DNA from: Planktosalinus lacus
GTDB taxonomy: Bacteria; Bacteroidota; Bacteroidia; Flavobacteriales; Flavobacteriaceae
Reading direction: 5' to 3'
Assembly: GCF_014640155.1 (NCBI RefSeq)
Contig: NZ_BMGK01000003.1
Coordinates: 248,001 to 312,000 of the forward strand
DNA length: 64,000 bases
The position numbers and the translations under genes were made by a program. A model generated the notes under the pieces. It saw only the letters and a program-made list of their open reading frames with translations. It was not told the DNA's origin and ran no database searches. Positions 45,101 to 53,548 of this stretch are shown one piece after another. The first letter of the stretch is position 1. The number at the start of each line of letters is the position of its first letter.

Positions 45101-45412
45101 TTGTGAGAGTTCTTCTCCTGCTTGCATTTGCAAGTCAATAGTTGAGGTTGTTGCGGTTACTGCTCTTTCCTGAGTAGAAAAGCCCACATAGGTAAACACA
45201 AGTGTTTGCCCTACACTGGCATTGAGGGAATAATTTCCATCAAAATCAGACTGGGTTCCAGTAGTAGTACCTTTGATTACAATGTTAACCCCTGGTAGTG
45301 GTAGACCTGTGTCATCAGTCACCGTACCTGAGATCGTTTTTTCTTGTGCAAACGTAAATTGCACTACAAACGCTAGTAATAGCGTTAAAATTCCACTAAA
45401 CTTTGTTCTCAT
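42200..45412 (-). CDS. SusC/RagA TonB-dependent outer-membrane transporter
   Basis: The 1070-residue receptor has a signal peptide (MRTKFSGILTLLLAFVVQFT, then FA), a carboxypeptidase-regulatory-like domain (about 23-110, GTVTDDTGLPLPGVNIVIKG), a TonB plug domain with RVLSGKTSGVVIN and NQPLFIVDGVPIS, and a 22-strand barrel ending FTIKASF. It imports nutrients across the outer membrane, driven by TonB. Its first 100 residues and its leader are very close to those of the other SusC at 47587-50649, while the barrel differs strongly. Confidence 0.95.
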   Translation of the reverse strand: MRTKFSGILTLLLAFVVQFTFAQEKTISGTVTDDTGLPLPGVNIVIKGTTTGTQSDFDGNYSLNASVGQTLVFTYVGFSTQERAVTATTSTIDLQMQAGEELSQVVVTGFAIAREKKALGYAVSEVAAESIEQRSEGDVARVLSGKTSGVVINNTSGISGSATNINIRGYNSITGSNQPLFIVDGVPISNDTNAVGSFVTGNSGSSRSLDLDPNNIESISVLKGYAAATLYGTEGKNGVILITTKAGSSSKTARKTEITVIQSVFNNEIASLPDFTNKYGNGFDQSFGNFFSNWGPGFYETGLGGWGDPSSNINEDGTWPHPYDRPSLNEVFPQYVDATLPWEPADNHVKEFFRSGLATNTSVNIAGSSEDGKYNYNFNYGRVNDEGFTPGNVTKRNSFSVGGRAILSNKFTVSSTINYVRTDFTTPPVAYSNASSAQFGLSVFGDVFYTPRNMPLMDLPYQNPVTGASVYYRSGDDIVNPNWTVKNSSVNQLTNRSFGQANFQYEINDNLSASYRVGYDVYSEFNEISTNKGAGSPESVNLGEYTTYTNTNQIWDHNLMLNGSYSLTDDLGFNFTLGATSKYERYDRHGMQSIDQIVFDVFRHFNFRSNSGVIQTTAYRNIVGVYGQADFDFKNYLYLNLAARNDWVSNHVENSKAYPSASISFLPSVAFPGIRTTNGINYLKLRASYGTSAGFSSGFPVSNNLSLISQAFQDNGGTTYISNTTVGALGNPGLKPELYEETEFGLESRFLDNRVSLDFSFYDRVTTDQITSRGLDPATGYTSTSVNIGRMEGYGFEVDLGINPVRNEGRGFNWNINTNYTKYRTTVVDLGPDFSEDDIFVYTGFTDLGNAAIEGKPFSSIVGTAVARDENGNLIVDSNGNYVSETDLSIIGDATPDFLLNVSNSFSYRGLNLNFLISYQHGGDIYSQTVAGYLLRGITSDTDDRLNTLILPGVQEDGTPNDIQLNASAYYFDNLGYNASELNIYDGSVIRLNEISLGYDFPKKFIDRTPFGAVSLTLAGYNLYYDAFNTPDGTNFDPNVIGVGVSNARGFDFFNGPSGKRYGFTIKASF
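45369..45386 (-). other. Conserved hairpin in the SusC signal-peptide coding region (copy A)
   Basis: On the mRNA AACGCTA, loop TTAC, TAGCGTT forms a perfect 7-bp stem, 27-44 bases inside the gene. The same element occurs at 50606-50623 with a G-U pair replacing A-U. Confidence 0.5.
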
Positions 45413-45441
45413 TTTTATAATTTATTTGAATTAGCCAGTTT

Positions 45442-45472
45442 CAAAAGTCTTAATAAAAACTTAATAAAACAA
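45442..45472 (-). promoter_or_regulatory. SusC promoter, copy A (TTG-N20-GACTTTTG)
   Basis: TTG at 45472-45470 and GACTTTTG at 45449-45442, one mismatch from TAnnTTTG, are 20 bases apart. The same layout is repeated upstream of the other SusC gene. Confidence 0.65.
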
Positions 45473-45607
45473 CTTTTTGAACTAAAAATTTGGTTTTTAT
45501 TATGTAAACATTAAGATATTGTTATGGATTTTAACACCTCCATAAATAATTTCAATATTTTAAATATTTATTGTTTGGAGTAAACTTCTAGGTGTATTTA
45601 TAAAAAC

Positions 45608-45642
45608 AAAAAAAACCGCTCTAAAATTAATTAGAGCGGTTT
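45608..45642 (-). terminator. Terminator of the first SusC/SusD unit
   Basis: A 12-bp perfect stem, AAACCGCTCTAA and TTAGAGCGGTTT, has a six-base loop and a T-tract on the minus strand. It lies 35 bases after the 142-residue lipoprotein gene. Confidence 0.9.
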
Positions 45643-45677
45643 GTATTAATAAACAGTAAATTAGCTATAAATTCCTG

Positions 45678-46106
45678 TTAGTTTTGAGTTGATATATTCA
45701 CTGTCACTTGAGTACCACTTACAACACCTTCGGCATTGTCAAAAGCTATTACAACGGGTTGTTCTTCGCTTGTTAAAGTTGCATCAATAGCAGTAAAAAG
45801 TAATATACCGGTGCGTTCATTTGCAGGAATCACCACGCTACTTAAAGAATAATTATCTGAAGTAGCTTCAGTACCATCAACAGCTGATGCAGTAAAAGTT
45901 CTGTCAGCATCAGAGGTGGTACTTACAAAAACGGGTATCTCACGTTCTCTTGTAGAGTTACCGGCTTGTACAGGAAGATTAATTGAAGCCGGTCCTGTAA
46001 AACCAATCACTGCAGGTCTGTCTTGCTCAAAATCTTTGTAATCATCACAGGCAACTGTGAAAATTGCTAGGGTGAGCACTGTAAATATAATTTTAATATG
46101 TTTCAT
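45678..46106 (-). CDS. Small SusC/SusD-associated lipoprotein, Calx-beta-like
   Basis: The 142-residue protein is a lipoprotein (lipidated C20 in IFTVACDDYKD). The remaining 120 residues form one beta-sandwich that resembles a Calx-beta or Ig-like domain, with EREIPVFVSTTSDADRTFTA, SVVIPANERTGILLFTAID and a regular alternation to the end (VTVNISTQN). It follows the SusD gene by 30 bases and probably sits on the cell surface beside it. The exact function is unknown. Confidence 0.75.
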   Translation of the reverse strand: MKHIKIIFTVLTLAIFTVACDDYKDFEQDRPAVIGFTGPASINLPVQAGNSTREREIPVFVSTTSDADRTFTASAVDGTEATSDNYSLSSVVIPANERTGILLFTAIDATLTSEEQPVVIAFDNAEGVVSGTQVTVNISTQN

Positions 46107-46136
46107 TTTCTTTTGTTTTAGATAGTGAATTAATTC

Positions 46137-47570
46137 TTAGTAACCAGGATTTTGAACTAAATTCGGGTTTAAGTCCAAAGAACCATTAGCAAAAGGCAAC
46201 TGAAATCTAAAGCTACTTGCAGGCAGGTTAAGATTTTCAGAGGGTGTTCCTGTACCGTCAGCTAAGTCACCAAAGTTTTCTCTTTGAATAGGAAGTCCCC
46301 AACGTTTTAGGTCAAAGAATCTTTTGTATTCAAAGGCAAATTCCAATCTACGTTCTAAACGGATTGCATCTCTTAAGGCAGTTCCGGTTTCACCACCTGT
46401 ATAGCTGGTATAACGGTTGTCTCTCAATTGATTCAATGTAGTAAGTGCCTGACCAGTTTGACCTAATTCATACTGAGCTTCAGCTTTGTTTAATATAGCC
46501 TCTTCTGCTCTTAAAATTTTAATGTCAACCTGTCCGTTAAATTGACCCGGTCTTCCAAAAAGCTTTCTAATCGCATTGAATTCCATATTTGATGCATTGT
46601 TAGCTGCAGGTAAGATATATCCTTCTTTTCGAATATCTTCATCATTATACAATTGAAAAAGCTCATAAGAAGCAACATACTCAGGAATTAGAGTAGTCAC
46701 ATTCCCTTGACTCCAGGTTACCCCAATGTTTAAATTAAGAACAGTTGCTTCATTAGGGATGTAAAACAACAAACCGTCTTGGTTAGTATCGTCCCATATT
46801 CCAACTACACTTTCTCTTGGAGCGATTGCTGTTGAAACATTGTTAGCTGCATTGATGGCATTTTGCCATTGACCCATATAAAGGTAAGCTCTTGAAAGAA
46901 GTGTATTTACTGCATCTTTATTCAATCTTCCCGGGTCATTATTAGCATTGATATTTGCTGCTGCAAACGTCAAGTCATTAATGATATTTTCATACACTTC
47001 ACCAACAGAAACACGCGCAGGCTCTACTAAGGGATCTGGTTCAGTAACATAGGCTACACCTAAACTTCCGTTAGCATCACCAGACTGAGTTGGTATTTTT
47101 CCATACACGCTTACTAAGTCAAAATGCGCCATTGCTCTTAAAGCTCTTGCTTCAGCCTCAATGTTTGCTCTATTTTCACCTTCAAAGTCTTCAATGTAAA
47201 ATAACAAATTATTGGCTCTGTATATTACAGTATAGGCATCTCCATAAAATCCTCTAACAGTAGCTGTTGGAAAATATTCAAACTCATGTAAATACCTTTT
47301 TGTACGTCTTCCTCTCTGTGCCAAGGTAACGTTGTCTGAAATCACATCAGGCAAACTTAGCATAGAACCGGCATCACTACTTCCGTAGTAACCTGCTCTG
47401 GTTAGAGCACTGTATGCTCCTCGTATCCCATTTTCAAAATCAGATGCAGTTACAAACGCATTTTCTGAAGCGAATTGATCATATGGAATTTGTTCGAGTT
47501 CTTTATCACAAGAGGTAAAACCTCCTATGATTAAAACTGTAAATAATATTTTATAAACTATTTTTTTCAT
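46137..47570 (-). CDS. SusD/RagB nutrient-binding lipoprotein
   Basis: I choose the ATG at 47570, giving 477 residues with a good lipoprotein signal (lipidated C21 in IIGGFTSCDKELEQ); an upstream ATG at 47600 would overlap the SusC gene. SusD features include EFEYFPTATVRGFYGDAYTV, EARALRAMAHFDLVSVYGKI and LERRLEFAFEYKRFFDLKRW near the C-terminus. It is the RagB/SusD partner of the SusC at 47587-50649. Charged residues after the Cys (DKELE) may act as a surface-export signal. The substrate is unknown. Confidence 0.94.
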   Translation of the reverse strand: MKKIVYKILFTVLIIGGFTSCDKELEQIPYDQFASENAFVTASDFENGIRGAYSALTRAGYYGSSDAGSMLSLPDVISDNVTLAQRGRRTKRYLHEFEYFPTATVRGFYGDAYTVIYRANNLLFYIEDFEGENRANIEAEARALRAMAHFDLVSVYGKIPTQSGDANGSLGVAYVTEPDPLVEPARVSVGEVYENIINDLTFAAANINANNDPGRLNKDAVNTLLSRAYLYMGQWQNAINAANNVSTAIAPRESVVGIWDDTNQDGLLFYIPNEATVLNLNIGVTWSQGNVTTLIPEYVASYELFQLYNDEDIRKEGYILPAANNASNMEFNAIRKLFGRPGQFNGQVDIKILRAEEAILNKAEAQYELGQTGQALTTLNQLRDNRYTSYTGGETGTALRDAIRLERRLEFAFEYKRFFDLKRWGLPIQRENFGDLADGTGTPSENLNLPASSFRFQLPFANGSLDLNPNLVQNPGY

Positions 47571-47586
47571 TTTTCTTTTTTTTTGA

Positions 47587-50500
47587 TTAGAAACTAACAT
47601 CTATACCTACTTGGAAAGACTTTGTTTGTGGATAACTAAATAATGTAGCTTCTCCGGGAGCAACGGTGTTCACAAAGTCAATTGTTTCACCAGAAGAAAT
47701 ACCTACTTCAGGATCACCGAAGAACTCAGTAAAAGTCAATAGGTTTTGACCTTGTACATATACTCTCAGTGAATTTAGAGGACTTCTTTCCAATAGTGCA
47801 GAAGGGAAGTTATAAGAAAGTACAATATTTCTCATTCTTATAAAATCACCTTTTTCAAGGAATCTGTCAGATGCCTGAACTTCTGTTCTGTATATTGGGC
47901 TTGGCAATACATTGGTATCCCCAGGCTGTTGCCAGTAATTGAATGCACCAACATGGTGGTTTCCGTTTGGTGACACACCATCTGTTTCAATAGCTGCTCT
48001 GTTAAAGTTGTTGATGTAATTTCCAGCTTTGAAGATAAAGTCAGCTCTTAAACCAATCCCTTTGTAAGAAAAGTTGGTAAAGAAACCACCTTCAACTTCA
48101 GGAATAGAAGATTTTCCGGTAAGGACTCTGTTGTCAGATTCACTTTCCGGTAAATCATCAAAACGATATGTTCCACCATCTTCACCAAAATACAATGGCG
48201 CACCAGTGTTTGGATCAACTCCTGCATATTGTAATAAATAGTGTTGGTTTAAGGCTTCACCCTCGCGGTATAAGATGTTGAAAGCATTAGGAATAATGTC
48301 TTCTCCATCAGGCAGCTCTATGATTTTGTTATCCATAAAGCCTGCGTTACCTCCCATTGTCCATGTGAACGATGGTTTTCTGATGATGTCTCCTTGAAGT
48401 GACACTTCAAAACCGGTATTTTCAATTTCACCTAAGTTTCCACCTATTCCTCCTACACCAGATTCATCAGCTGTTGGAATTGTAAATAATAGATCTGTTG
48501 TATTTCTTTTGAAATAATCTACAACTGTTCTTAATCTGTTGTTGAACATATTTAATTCCACACCAATGTTACTTGTCTCAGTGGTTTCCCATTGTAATTC
48601 AGGGTTACCAACGTTTGCCGGAATAGTTGCAGAACCTCCTGGATACGCACCAAAAGCAACTAAGTCTTGTGGAGCATATCTTCCAATACCATTTCTGTTA
48701 CCCACAGTACCATAAGACGCTCTAATTTTAAAATCATTCACTGCGTCTACAGCAAAGAAGTCTTCTTTGGCGATGTTCCAACCAACACTCGCACTGTAGA
48801 AAGTACCAAATTCTTTTCCTTTACCAAAGTTTGAAGATCCATCAGTTCTGATAGATGCACTTGCCAAATACTTTTCTCTGAAGTTATAGTCAGCAAACAA
48901 TCCATAAGAAAGTAAAGTCAAACGGTTTCTGTTTGTAGAACCAATTGTTACCTCAGCAGCATTTATTTGTGTTGTCAATAAAGCTGAAGGGAAGCCTCTA
49001 CTGGTTACTCTATAGAAGTTGTTCTCGTTGAAGTTATATTCAAAAAGACCTAAAACATTCAGGTTATGACCTGATTCAGAATTAAGACTGTAGTTTAACC
49101 TGTTGCTTAAGGTCATATCAAGACGTTGTGCACCATTATCAGTTTTTAAACCCGGGAAATCAGGGTCTCCAATTAAGTTTTGAAGAATACCACCCGGTTT
49201 AGAATAACTTTCTCTTCTGTAGTTAACATGATTGATAGCTGTACCGAAGGTATAGGTAAAATTATCTGTAAACTTAACAGTTGTGTTTACACTTGCTAAA
49301 GTTACATTCGTAATTGTGTTTTCGGGTTCAGAAAGTAATGCTCCTCTGATTGAGAATCCTTGGTGAGTTGGGTTGTAAATAGGGTCACCATTTGCATCCA
49401 ATTCAGGGTTTCCGTTTTCATCCAGTTGAAATTCCGGCTCATAAGCGTTGTAAATATACATTGCTCTGAACGGGTTTTGAACGTTGTTTCTATCACGAGG
49501 TTCATCACTTAAAGATCTTGAATAACCAACATTTGCGCTAACAGATAACCATTCTTTCGCATCAAAATTTAAATTCAATCTTGTGTTGAGTCTTTCAAAA
49601 CCATTAATGTTGTCAATGATACCAGTATTTCTATCGTGACCTACTGAGAAAAAGTAATCTACTTTTTCAGCACCACCTGAAAAGGATACATTGTTTGATT
49701 GAACGATTCCATCTTTAAGGAGTACATCCTGCCAATCATTTGCATTGTCTAAAAGAAATTGTCTTTCAGGAGAACCGGGTGCTGTAGTTACACCAGGTCT
49801 TGAACCTGCAGCAACAACACCAAGAGCAAACAATTCAGCTTCATACTGCATTTTTTGCTCAGCATCCATCATGCTAAAATTATCTTTTGTTTTGCTGATT
49901 ACACCATAACGAGAACTGAATCTAACTTTTGCTTCCGTATTTCTGTTACCACTTTTAGTTGTAATAACCACAACACCATTGGCTCCACGAGAACCATATT
50001 GTGCTGTTACGGCGGCATCTTTTAAGATTGTGATGTTTTCAATGTCTTCATTTGCAATAGAAGCCAAATCTTGCTCTCTTATTGGAGCACCATCTACAAT
50101 GTATAAAGGGGATGAGGCACCTGCTACAAGTGATCCCATACCTCTAATTCTTACGAAAGCACCTTGACCGGGCTTACCGTTTGCTGCTGTAACTTGTACA
50201 CCTGCAGCTTTTCCTTGTAAAAGGTTATCAATACTTGTTGTTGGTGTTAACTGGTTGATTTCTTCAGCAGAAATTGCTACAACGGCAGAAGTTTGAACCG
50301 TTTGGTTTCTTCTGGTGTAACCTGTTACAACTACAGCATCCAATTCTGCAGCATCAGGCTGCAATTGAAGATTAACTGTATTTGTAGAAGGCGTTATAGC
50401 TACTTCTTGAGTAGTAAAACCAAGGTAACTAAATACCAATGTCTGGCCTACTTCAGCAGAGATAGAATAATTTCCATCAAAATCTGATTGTGTTCCAGAG

Positions 50501-50649
50501 TTAGTTCCTTTTACAATAATGTTTACTCCTGGTAACGGTAAATCGATATCATCGGTTACGGTTCCGGAGATTGTTTTTTCTTGTGCAAAACTTATTTGCA
50601 CAATGAACGCCAGTAATAGCGTTAGAATTCCACTAAACTTTGTTGTCAT
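47587..50649 (-). CDS. SusC/RagA TonB-dependent outer-membrane transporter
   Basis: The 1020-residue receptor has a signal peptide (MTTKFSGILTLLLAFIVQIS, then FA), a carboxypeptidase-regulatory-like domain (GTVTDDIDLPLPGVNIIVKG), a plug domain (IDNLLQGKAAGVQVTAANGK, SSPLYIVDGAPIREQDL) and a barrel ending SFQVGIDVSF. It is the first gene of a unit with SusD and a small lipoprotein. No sensor, sigma factor or hydrolase gene is adjacent, so control is probably global. The leader matches that of the other SusC. Confidence 0.95.
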   Translation of the reverse strand: MTTKFSGILTLLLAFIVQISFAQEKTISGTVTDDIDLPLPGVNIIVKGTNSGTQSDFDGNYSISAEVGQTLVFSYLGFTTQEVAITPSTNTVNLQLQPDAAELDAVVVTGYTRRNQTVQTSAVVAISAEEINQLTPTTSIDNLLQGKAAGVQVTAANGKPGQGAFVRIRGMGSLVAGASSPLYIVDGAPIREQDLASIANEDIENITILKDAAVTAQYGSRGANGVVVITTKSGNRNTEAKVRFSSRYGVISKTKDNFSMMDAEQKMQYEAELFALGVVAAGSRPGVTTAPGSPERQFLLDNANDWQDVLLKDGIVQSNNVSFSGGAEKVDYFFSVGHDRNTGIIDNINGFERLNTRLNLNFDAKEWLSVSANVGYSRSLSDEPRDRNNVQNPFRAMYIYNAYEPEFQLDENGNPELDANGDPIYNPTHQGFSIRGALLSEPENTITNVTLASVNTTVKFTDNFTYTFGTAINHVNYRRESYSKPGGILQNLIGDPDFPGLKTDNGAQRLDMTLSNRLNYSLNSESGHNLNVLGLFEYNFNENNFYRVTSRGFPSALLTTQINAAEVTIGSTNRNRLTLLSYGLFADYNFREKYLASASIRTDGSSNFGKGKEFGTFYSASVGWNIAKEDFFAVDAVNDFKIRASYGTVGNRNGIGRYAPQDLVAFGAYPGGSATIPANVGNPELQWETTETSNIGVELNMFNNRLRTVVDYFKRNTTDLLFTIPTADESGVGGIGGNLGEIENTGFEVSLQGDIIRKPSFTWTMGGNAGFMDNKIIELPDGEDIIPNAFNILYREGEALNQHYLLQYAGVDPNTGAPLYFGEDGGTYRFDDLPESESDNRVLTGKSSIPEVEGGFFTNFSYKGIGLRADFIFKAGNYINNFNRAAIETDGVSPNGNHHVGAFNYWQQPGDTNVLPSPIYRTEVQASDRFLEKGDFIRMRNIVLSYNFPSALLERSPLNSLRVYVQGQNLLTFTEFFGDPEVGISSGETIDFVNTVAPGEATLFSYPQTKSFQVGIDVSF
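50606..50623 (-). other. Conserved hairpin in the SusC signal-peptide coding region (copy B)
   Basis: On the mRNA AACGCTA, loop TTAC, TGGCGTT forms a 7-bp stem with one G-U pair. It matches the element at 45369-45386 in place and loop. Confidence 0.5.
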
Positions 50650-50679
50650 TTTTTATGATTTATTTAAATTAGCCAACGC

Positions 50680-50710
50680 CAAAATTCACAATTAAAACTT
50701 AATAAAACAA
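50680..50710 (-). promoter_or_regulatory. SusC promoter, copy B (TTG-N20-GAATTTTG)
   Basis: TTG at 50710-50708 and GAATTTTG at 50687-50680 are exactly 20 bases apart. The layout repeats copy A at 45442-45472. Confidence 0.65.
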
Positions 50711-50769
50711 CTTTTAGAAGCTAAAATTTAGTTTTTTTTACATTTAAGTTAATTTAATGTTAACACTAT

Positions 50770-52485
50770 TTAAAATTTAGAGTTTAAACTCAGGTGAATT
50801 TTTGTATTTGAAAACCTGAACTCCTGACCTTTAGCGGTACCATTTGCAACATTAAACCTAAAAACCCCTGCTTTTGTGTTTAAACCTATTCCTACACCAA
50901 AACTGTATAATTGGCTTTTAATATTGACTATGGGGTTTTCAAAATAGGCATAATCTACTATAGAATGAATGTAAGTTTGGTAATTAAGCAGATATCTATA
51001 CTCTGTATTTAGAACTGATAGTAATGATGCATCAATACTGTTTTCATTAAAACCCCTGATACTGTTGATGCCTCCGAAGCGAAATAACTCGTTGGTTAAG
51101 TAATTATCTGAAGCTAAATATGAAGTGGAGTTATTGACAAAAATGCTGTTTATGTCATTGAAATTAAAAATATGGTTTGCTATTAAATTGATTTTGTATT
51201 GATTCGTTTTTTGGTTTTTCTCTGTTCTTGTGCCAATTTCGTTACTGAGATTTAAAGTTGTTTTATATGGAAATATGAAGTTGGATTGTGGTTTTCTGTA
51301 GTTTCCCCCAAACACAAAATAGCTAGAATTAAAATCAGCTAATGGATTTCCGGCAAGTGTTTCTTCCTGTAAACTATTTGACTCATAATCTTTATAGCCT
51401 ATGAAGACTTTTGTCTTTGTATTAAACTGATAATTTGTGAGAATATTCTTCTCAACTGTTGAGAATGTACTATCTCTTTTGAATAATTCCAGCCCGGCTT
51501 CGATTCCAACAGGTGATTGAAACAGGTAAGGTAATTCCAGCTTTACTTTGAATTGTTCTTGATCTTCTCCGTCATTTTTATATTGAAGCTCCAGTCGTTC
51601 ACCAAAATTTAAATTGTTACTCAATTCCAGATTTAAATAACCGTTTAATTCAATTTTGTTGGATTCTTCATTTGTGTTGAAACCAAGTATTCCGTCAAAA
51701 AGATTGTTTGGTGTTTTTTCCAGATATAAGAACAACTCTGTTTGTTCTTTAGTGAAAAGCACTTCCGGGGGTTTTATGTTTTTTACAAAACCAAAATTAT
51801 CGAGGAGTAGGCTTTGGGAGGAGATTTTCTCTTTTTGAAATAAGATTCCCTTTTTAAGTCCTATAGAATGTTTTAAAAATGCTTTGGGAAATTTTTCATA
51901 ACCTTTTACAGTGATTTTAGAAATTGTTCGTTTTGATGTTGATTCAATTTCCAAAAAAGCTTGCAGTGTGTTTTTGTTCCTGGTTTCCGGTTTGATTTGT
52001 TTTAGCGAAACCTGAACAAATGGAAATCCCCGTTCTGATATAGTTTGATTGATGTAGTTCAAAGTACTTTCAATTGTTTCAAAATTGATTTTAATCAAAT
52101 TGTTTTCGTCGGAAGTGCTGAACCGTTCAATTTCCCTTTTCTTGAATCCATATTCACTTAATATTTCAGGGTTTAAAATATATATGTATTCATATTTTTT
52201 GTTCAGTGCAAATAATACCTGAAAAGAGCTGTCTGAAGTTCTTAGAATGTTTTTTCTTTCCAGTTCAATATAGCCTTGTTTTTGCAACAAGTATTCGAGT
52301 GAGTCCAGTTCGGTTTTTAGTGAATTAAAATCACTATATTCAAGTTTCGAAATATGCGATTTAATTACATTGGTTTCGGTGCTGTCTTTTCCCTCTACAT
52401 CAAGCTGAATATTTTGACCTGTTGCCACTGTAAAAACAGAGGTATATATATATAGGTATAAAAAGAGGAAAAAGGTGTTTTTCAA
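50770..52485 (-). CDS. Omp85/POTRA-type outer-membrane protein
   Basis: The 571-residue protein has a signal peptide (about 1-23, ending VATGQ). POTRA-like domains follow (about 130-270), with ISKITVKGYEKFPKAFLKHS as the clearest. A C-terminal beta-barrel of about 300 residues has alternating strands and ends KIHLSLNSKF, with aromatic last residue. It resembles TamA/BamA-like surface-antigen proteins of Bacteroidota. The role may be insertion or secretion of a membrane protein. A (TA)6 tract lies within the signal-peptide codons. It is monocistronic and divergent from the ribosomal operon. Confidence 0.8.
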   Translation of the reverse strand: MKNTFFLFLYLYIYTSVFTVATGQNIQLDVEGKDSTETNVIKSHISKLEYSDFNSLKTELDSLEYLLQKQGYIELERKNILRTSDSSFQVLFALNKKYEYIYILNPEILSEYGFKKREIERFSTSDENNLIKINFETIESTLNYINQTISERGFPFVQVSLKQIKPETRNKNTLQAFLEIESTSKRTISKITVKGYEKFPKAFLKHSIGLKKGILFQKEKISSQSLLLDNFGFVKNIKPPEVLFTKEQTELFLYLEKTPNNLFDGILGFNTNEESNKIELNGYLNLELSNNLNFGERLELQYKNDGEDQEQFKVKLELPYLFQSPVGIEAGLELFKRDSTFSTVEKNILTNYQFNTKTKVFIGYKDYESNSLQEETLAGNPLADFNSSYFVFGGNYRKPQSNFIFPYKTTLNLSNEIGTRTEKNQKTNQYKINLIANHIFNFNDINSIFVNNSTSYLASDNYLTNELFRFGGINSIRGFNENSIDASLLSVLNTEYRYLLNYQTYIHSIVDYAYFENPIVNIKSQLYSFGVGIGLNTKAGVFRFNVANGTAKGQEFRFSNTKIHLSLNSKF

Positions 52486-52582
52486 ATCAATAATTTATTT
52501 GTGTTAACTAACGGAACTATTGTGCTTTTCGTGCGGCAAAAGAAATAAATTTCCACTTGTGTAAAAATTAATGTATTAAGAT

Positions 52583-52612
52583 TTGATTAATTAAGATTTA
52601 TTTCTACCTTTG
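52583..52612 (+). promoter_or_regulatory. Promoter of the str-S10-spc cluster (TTG-N19-TACCTTTG)
   Basis: TTG at 52583-52585 and TACCTTTG at 52605-52612 are 19 bases apart, a textbook Bacteroidota promoter. The start codon lies 54 bases downstream. Confidence 0.85.
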
Positions 52613-52616
52613 CCAA

Positions 52617-52630
52617 CCCTAAAAATAGGG
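52617..52630 (+). other. Small hairpin in the rpsL leader
   Basis: CCCTA, loop AAAA, TAGGG forms a 5-bp stem just after the likely start of transcription, followed by a T-rich stretch. It could act as a weak attenuator or a regulatory site. Confidence 0.35.
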
Positions 52631-52665
52631 GATTATTTTTTTATTTTATATAACAAATATTATAT

Positions 52666-53040
52666 ATGCCAACAATTTCACAATTAGTACGAAAAGGAAG
52701 AGCCAAAATAACCAAGAAGAGTAAATCGGCTGCTTTGGATTCGTGTCCTCAAAGAAGAGGTGTGTGTACGCGTGTATATACTACCACTCCTAAGAAACCA
52801 AACTCTGCAATGCGTAAAGTTGCAAGGGTAAGGTTAACAAACGGAAAGGAAGTAAACGCATACATACCCGGAGAAGGTCACAATTTGCAAGAGCACTCGA
52901 TAGTATTGGTTAGAGGTGGAAGGGTAAAAGATTTGCCGGGAGTTAGATACCACATCGTTCGTGGAGCCTTGGATACCGCAGGTGTTGCAGGTAGAACACA
53001 GCGTAGGTCTAAATACGGTGCAAAACGCCCTAAGAAGTAA
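52666..53040 (+). CDS. rpsL: Ribosomal protein S12
   Basis: The 124-residue S12 shapes the decoding site of the 30S subunit. The conserved [16 protein letters not shown] and [13 protein letters not shown] segments are intact, with the usual lysines at streptomycin-linked positions. It is the first gene of the cluster, downstream of a strong promoter, and lies 23 bases before rpsG. Confidence 0.98.
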   Translation: MPTISQLVRKGRAKITKKSKSAALDSCPQRRGVCTRVYTTTPKKPNSAMRKVARVRLTNGKEVNAYIPGEGHNLQEHSIVLVRGGRVKDLPGVRYHIVRGALDTAGVAGRTQRRSKYGAKRPKK

Positions 53041-53063
53041 TTAACAACTTTTAAAAAGAAGAC

Positions 53064-53540
53064 ATGAGAAAAAGACAGGCCAAAAAAAGACCCCTTTTAC
53101 CGGATCCAAAATTCAATGATCAGCTGGTTACGCGTTTTGTAAACATGATGATGCATGATGGTAAAAAATCGGTTGCCTTTAAAGTTTTTTACGATGCAAT
53201 GGCTATCGTAGAAGAGAAGAAACAAGATGACGAGAAATCGGCTTTAGAAACTTGGAAAGATGCATTGTCAAATGTGATGCCTCACGTAGAAGTAAGAAGT
53301 CGCAGAGTGGGAGGAGCAACTTTCCAGATTCCTATGCAAATCAGGCCAGACAGAAAAATTTCCACTGCAATGAAGTGGTTGATTTCTTTTTCAAGAAAGA
53401 GAAATGAAAAGTCGATGGCACAAAGATTGGCTGCAGAAGTTTTGGCAGCAGCAAAAGAAGAAGGAGCGGCTGTTAAAAAGCGTTTGGACACACACAAAAT
53501 GGCTGAAGCAAACAAAGCATTCTCACACTTTAGATTCTAA
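53064..53540 (+). CDS. rpsG: Ribosomal protein S7
   Basis: The 158-residue S7 initiates assembly of the 30S head by binding 16S rRNA. The [20 protein letters not shown] start and the [16 protein letters not shown] motif are typical. In other bacteria S7 represses its own operon; no such leader could be recognised. fusA follows after 8 bases. Confidence 0.98.
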   Translation: MRKRQAKKRPLLPDPKFNDQLVTRFVNMMMHDGKKSVAFKVFYDAMAIVEEKKQDDEKSALETWKDALSNVMPHVEVRSRRVGGATFQIPMQIRPDRKISTAMKWLISFSRKRNEKSMAQRLAAEVLAAAKEEGAAVKKRLDTHKMAEANKAFSHFRF

Positions 53541-53548
53541 AAAATAAA

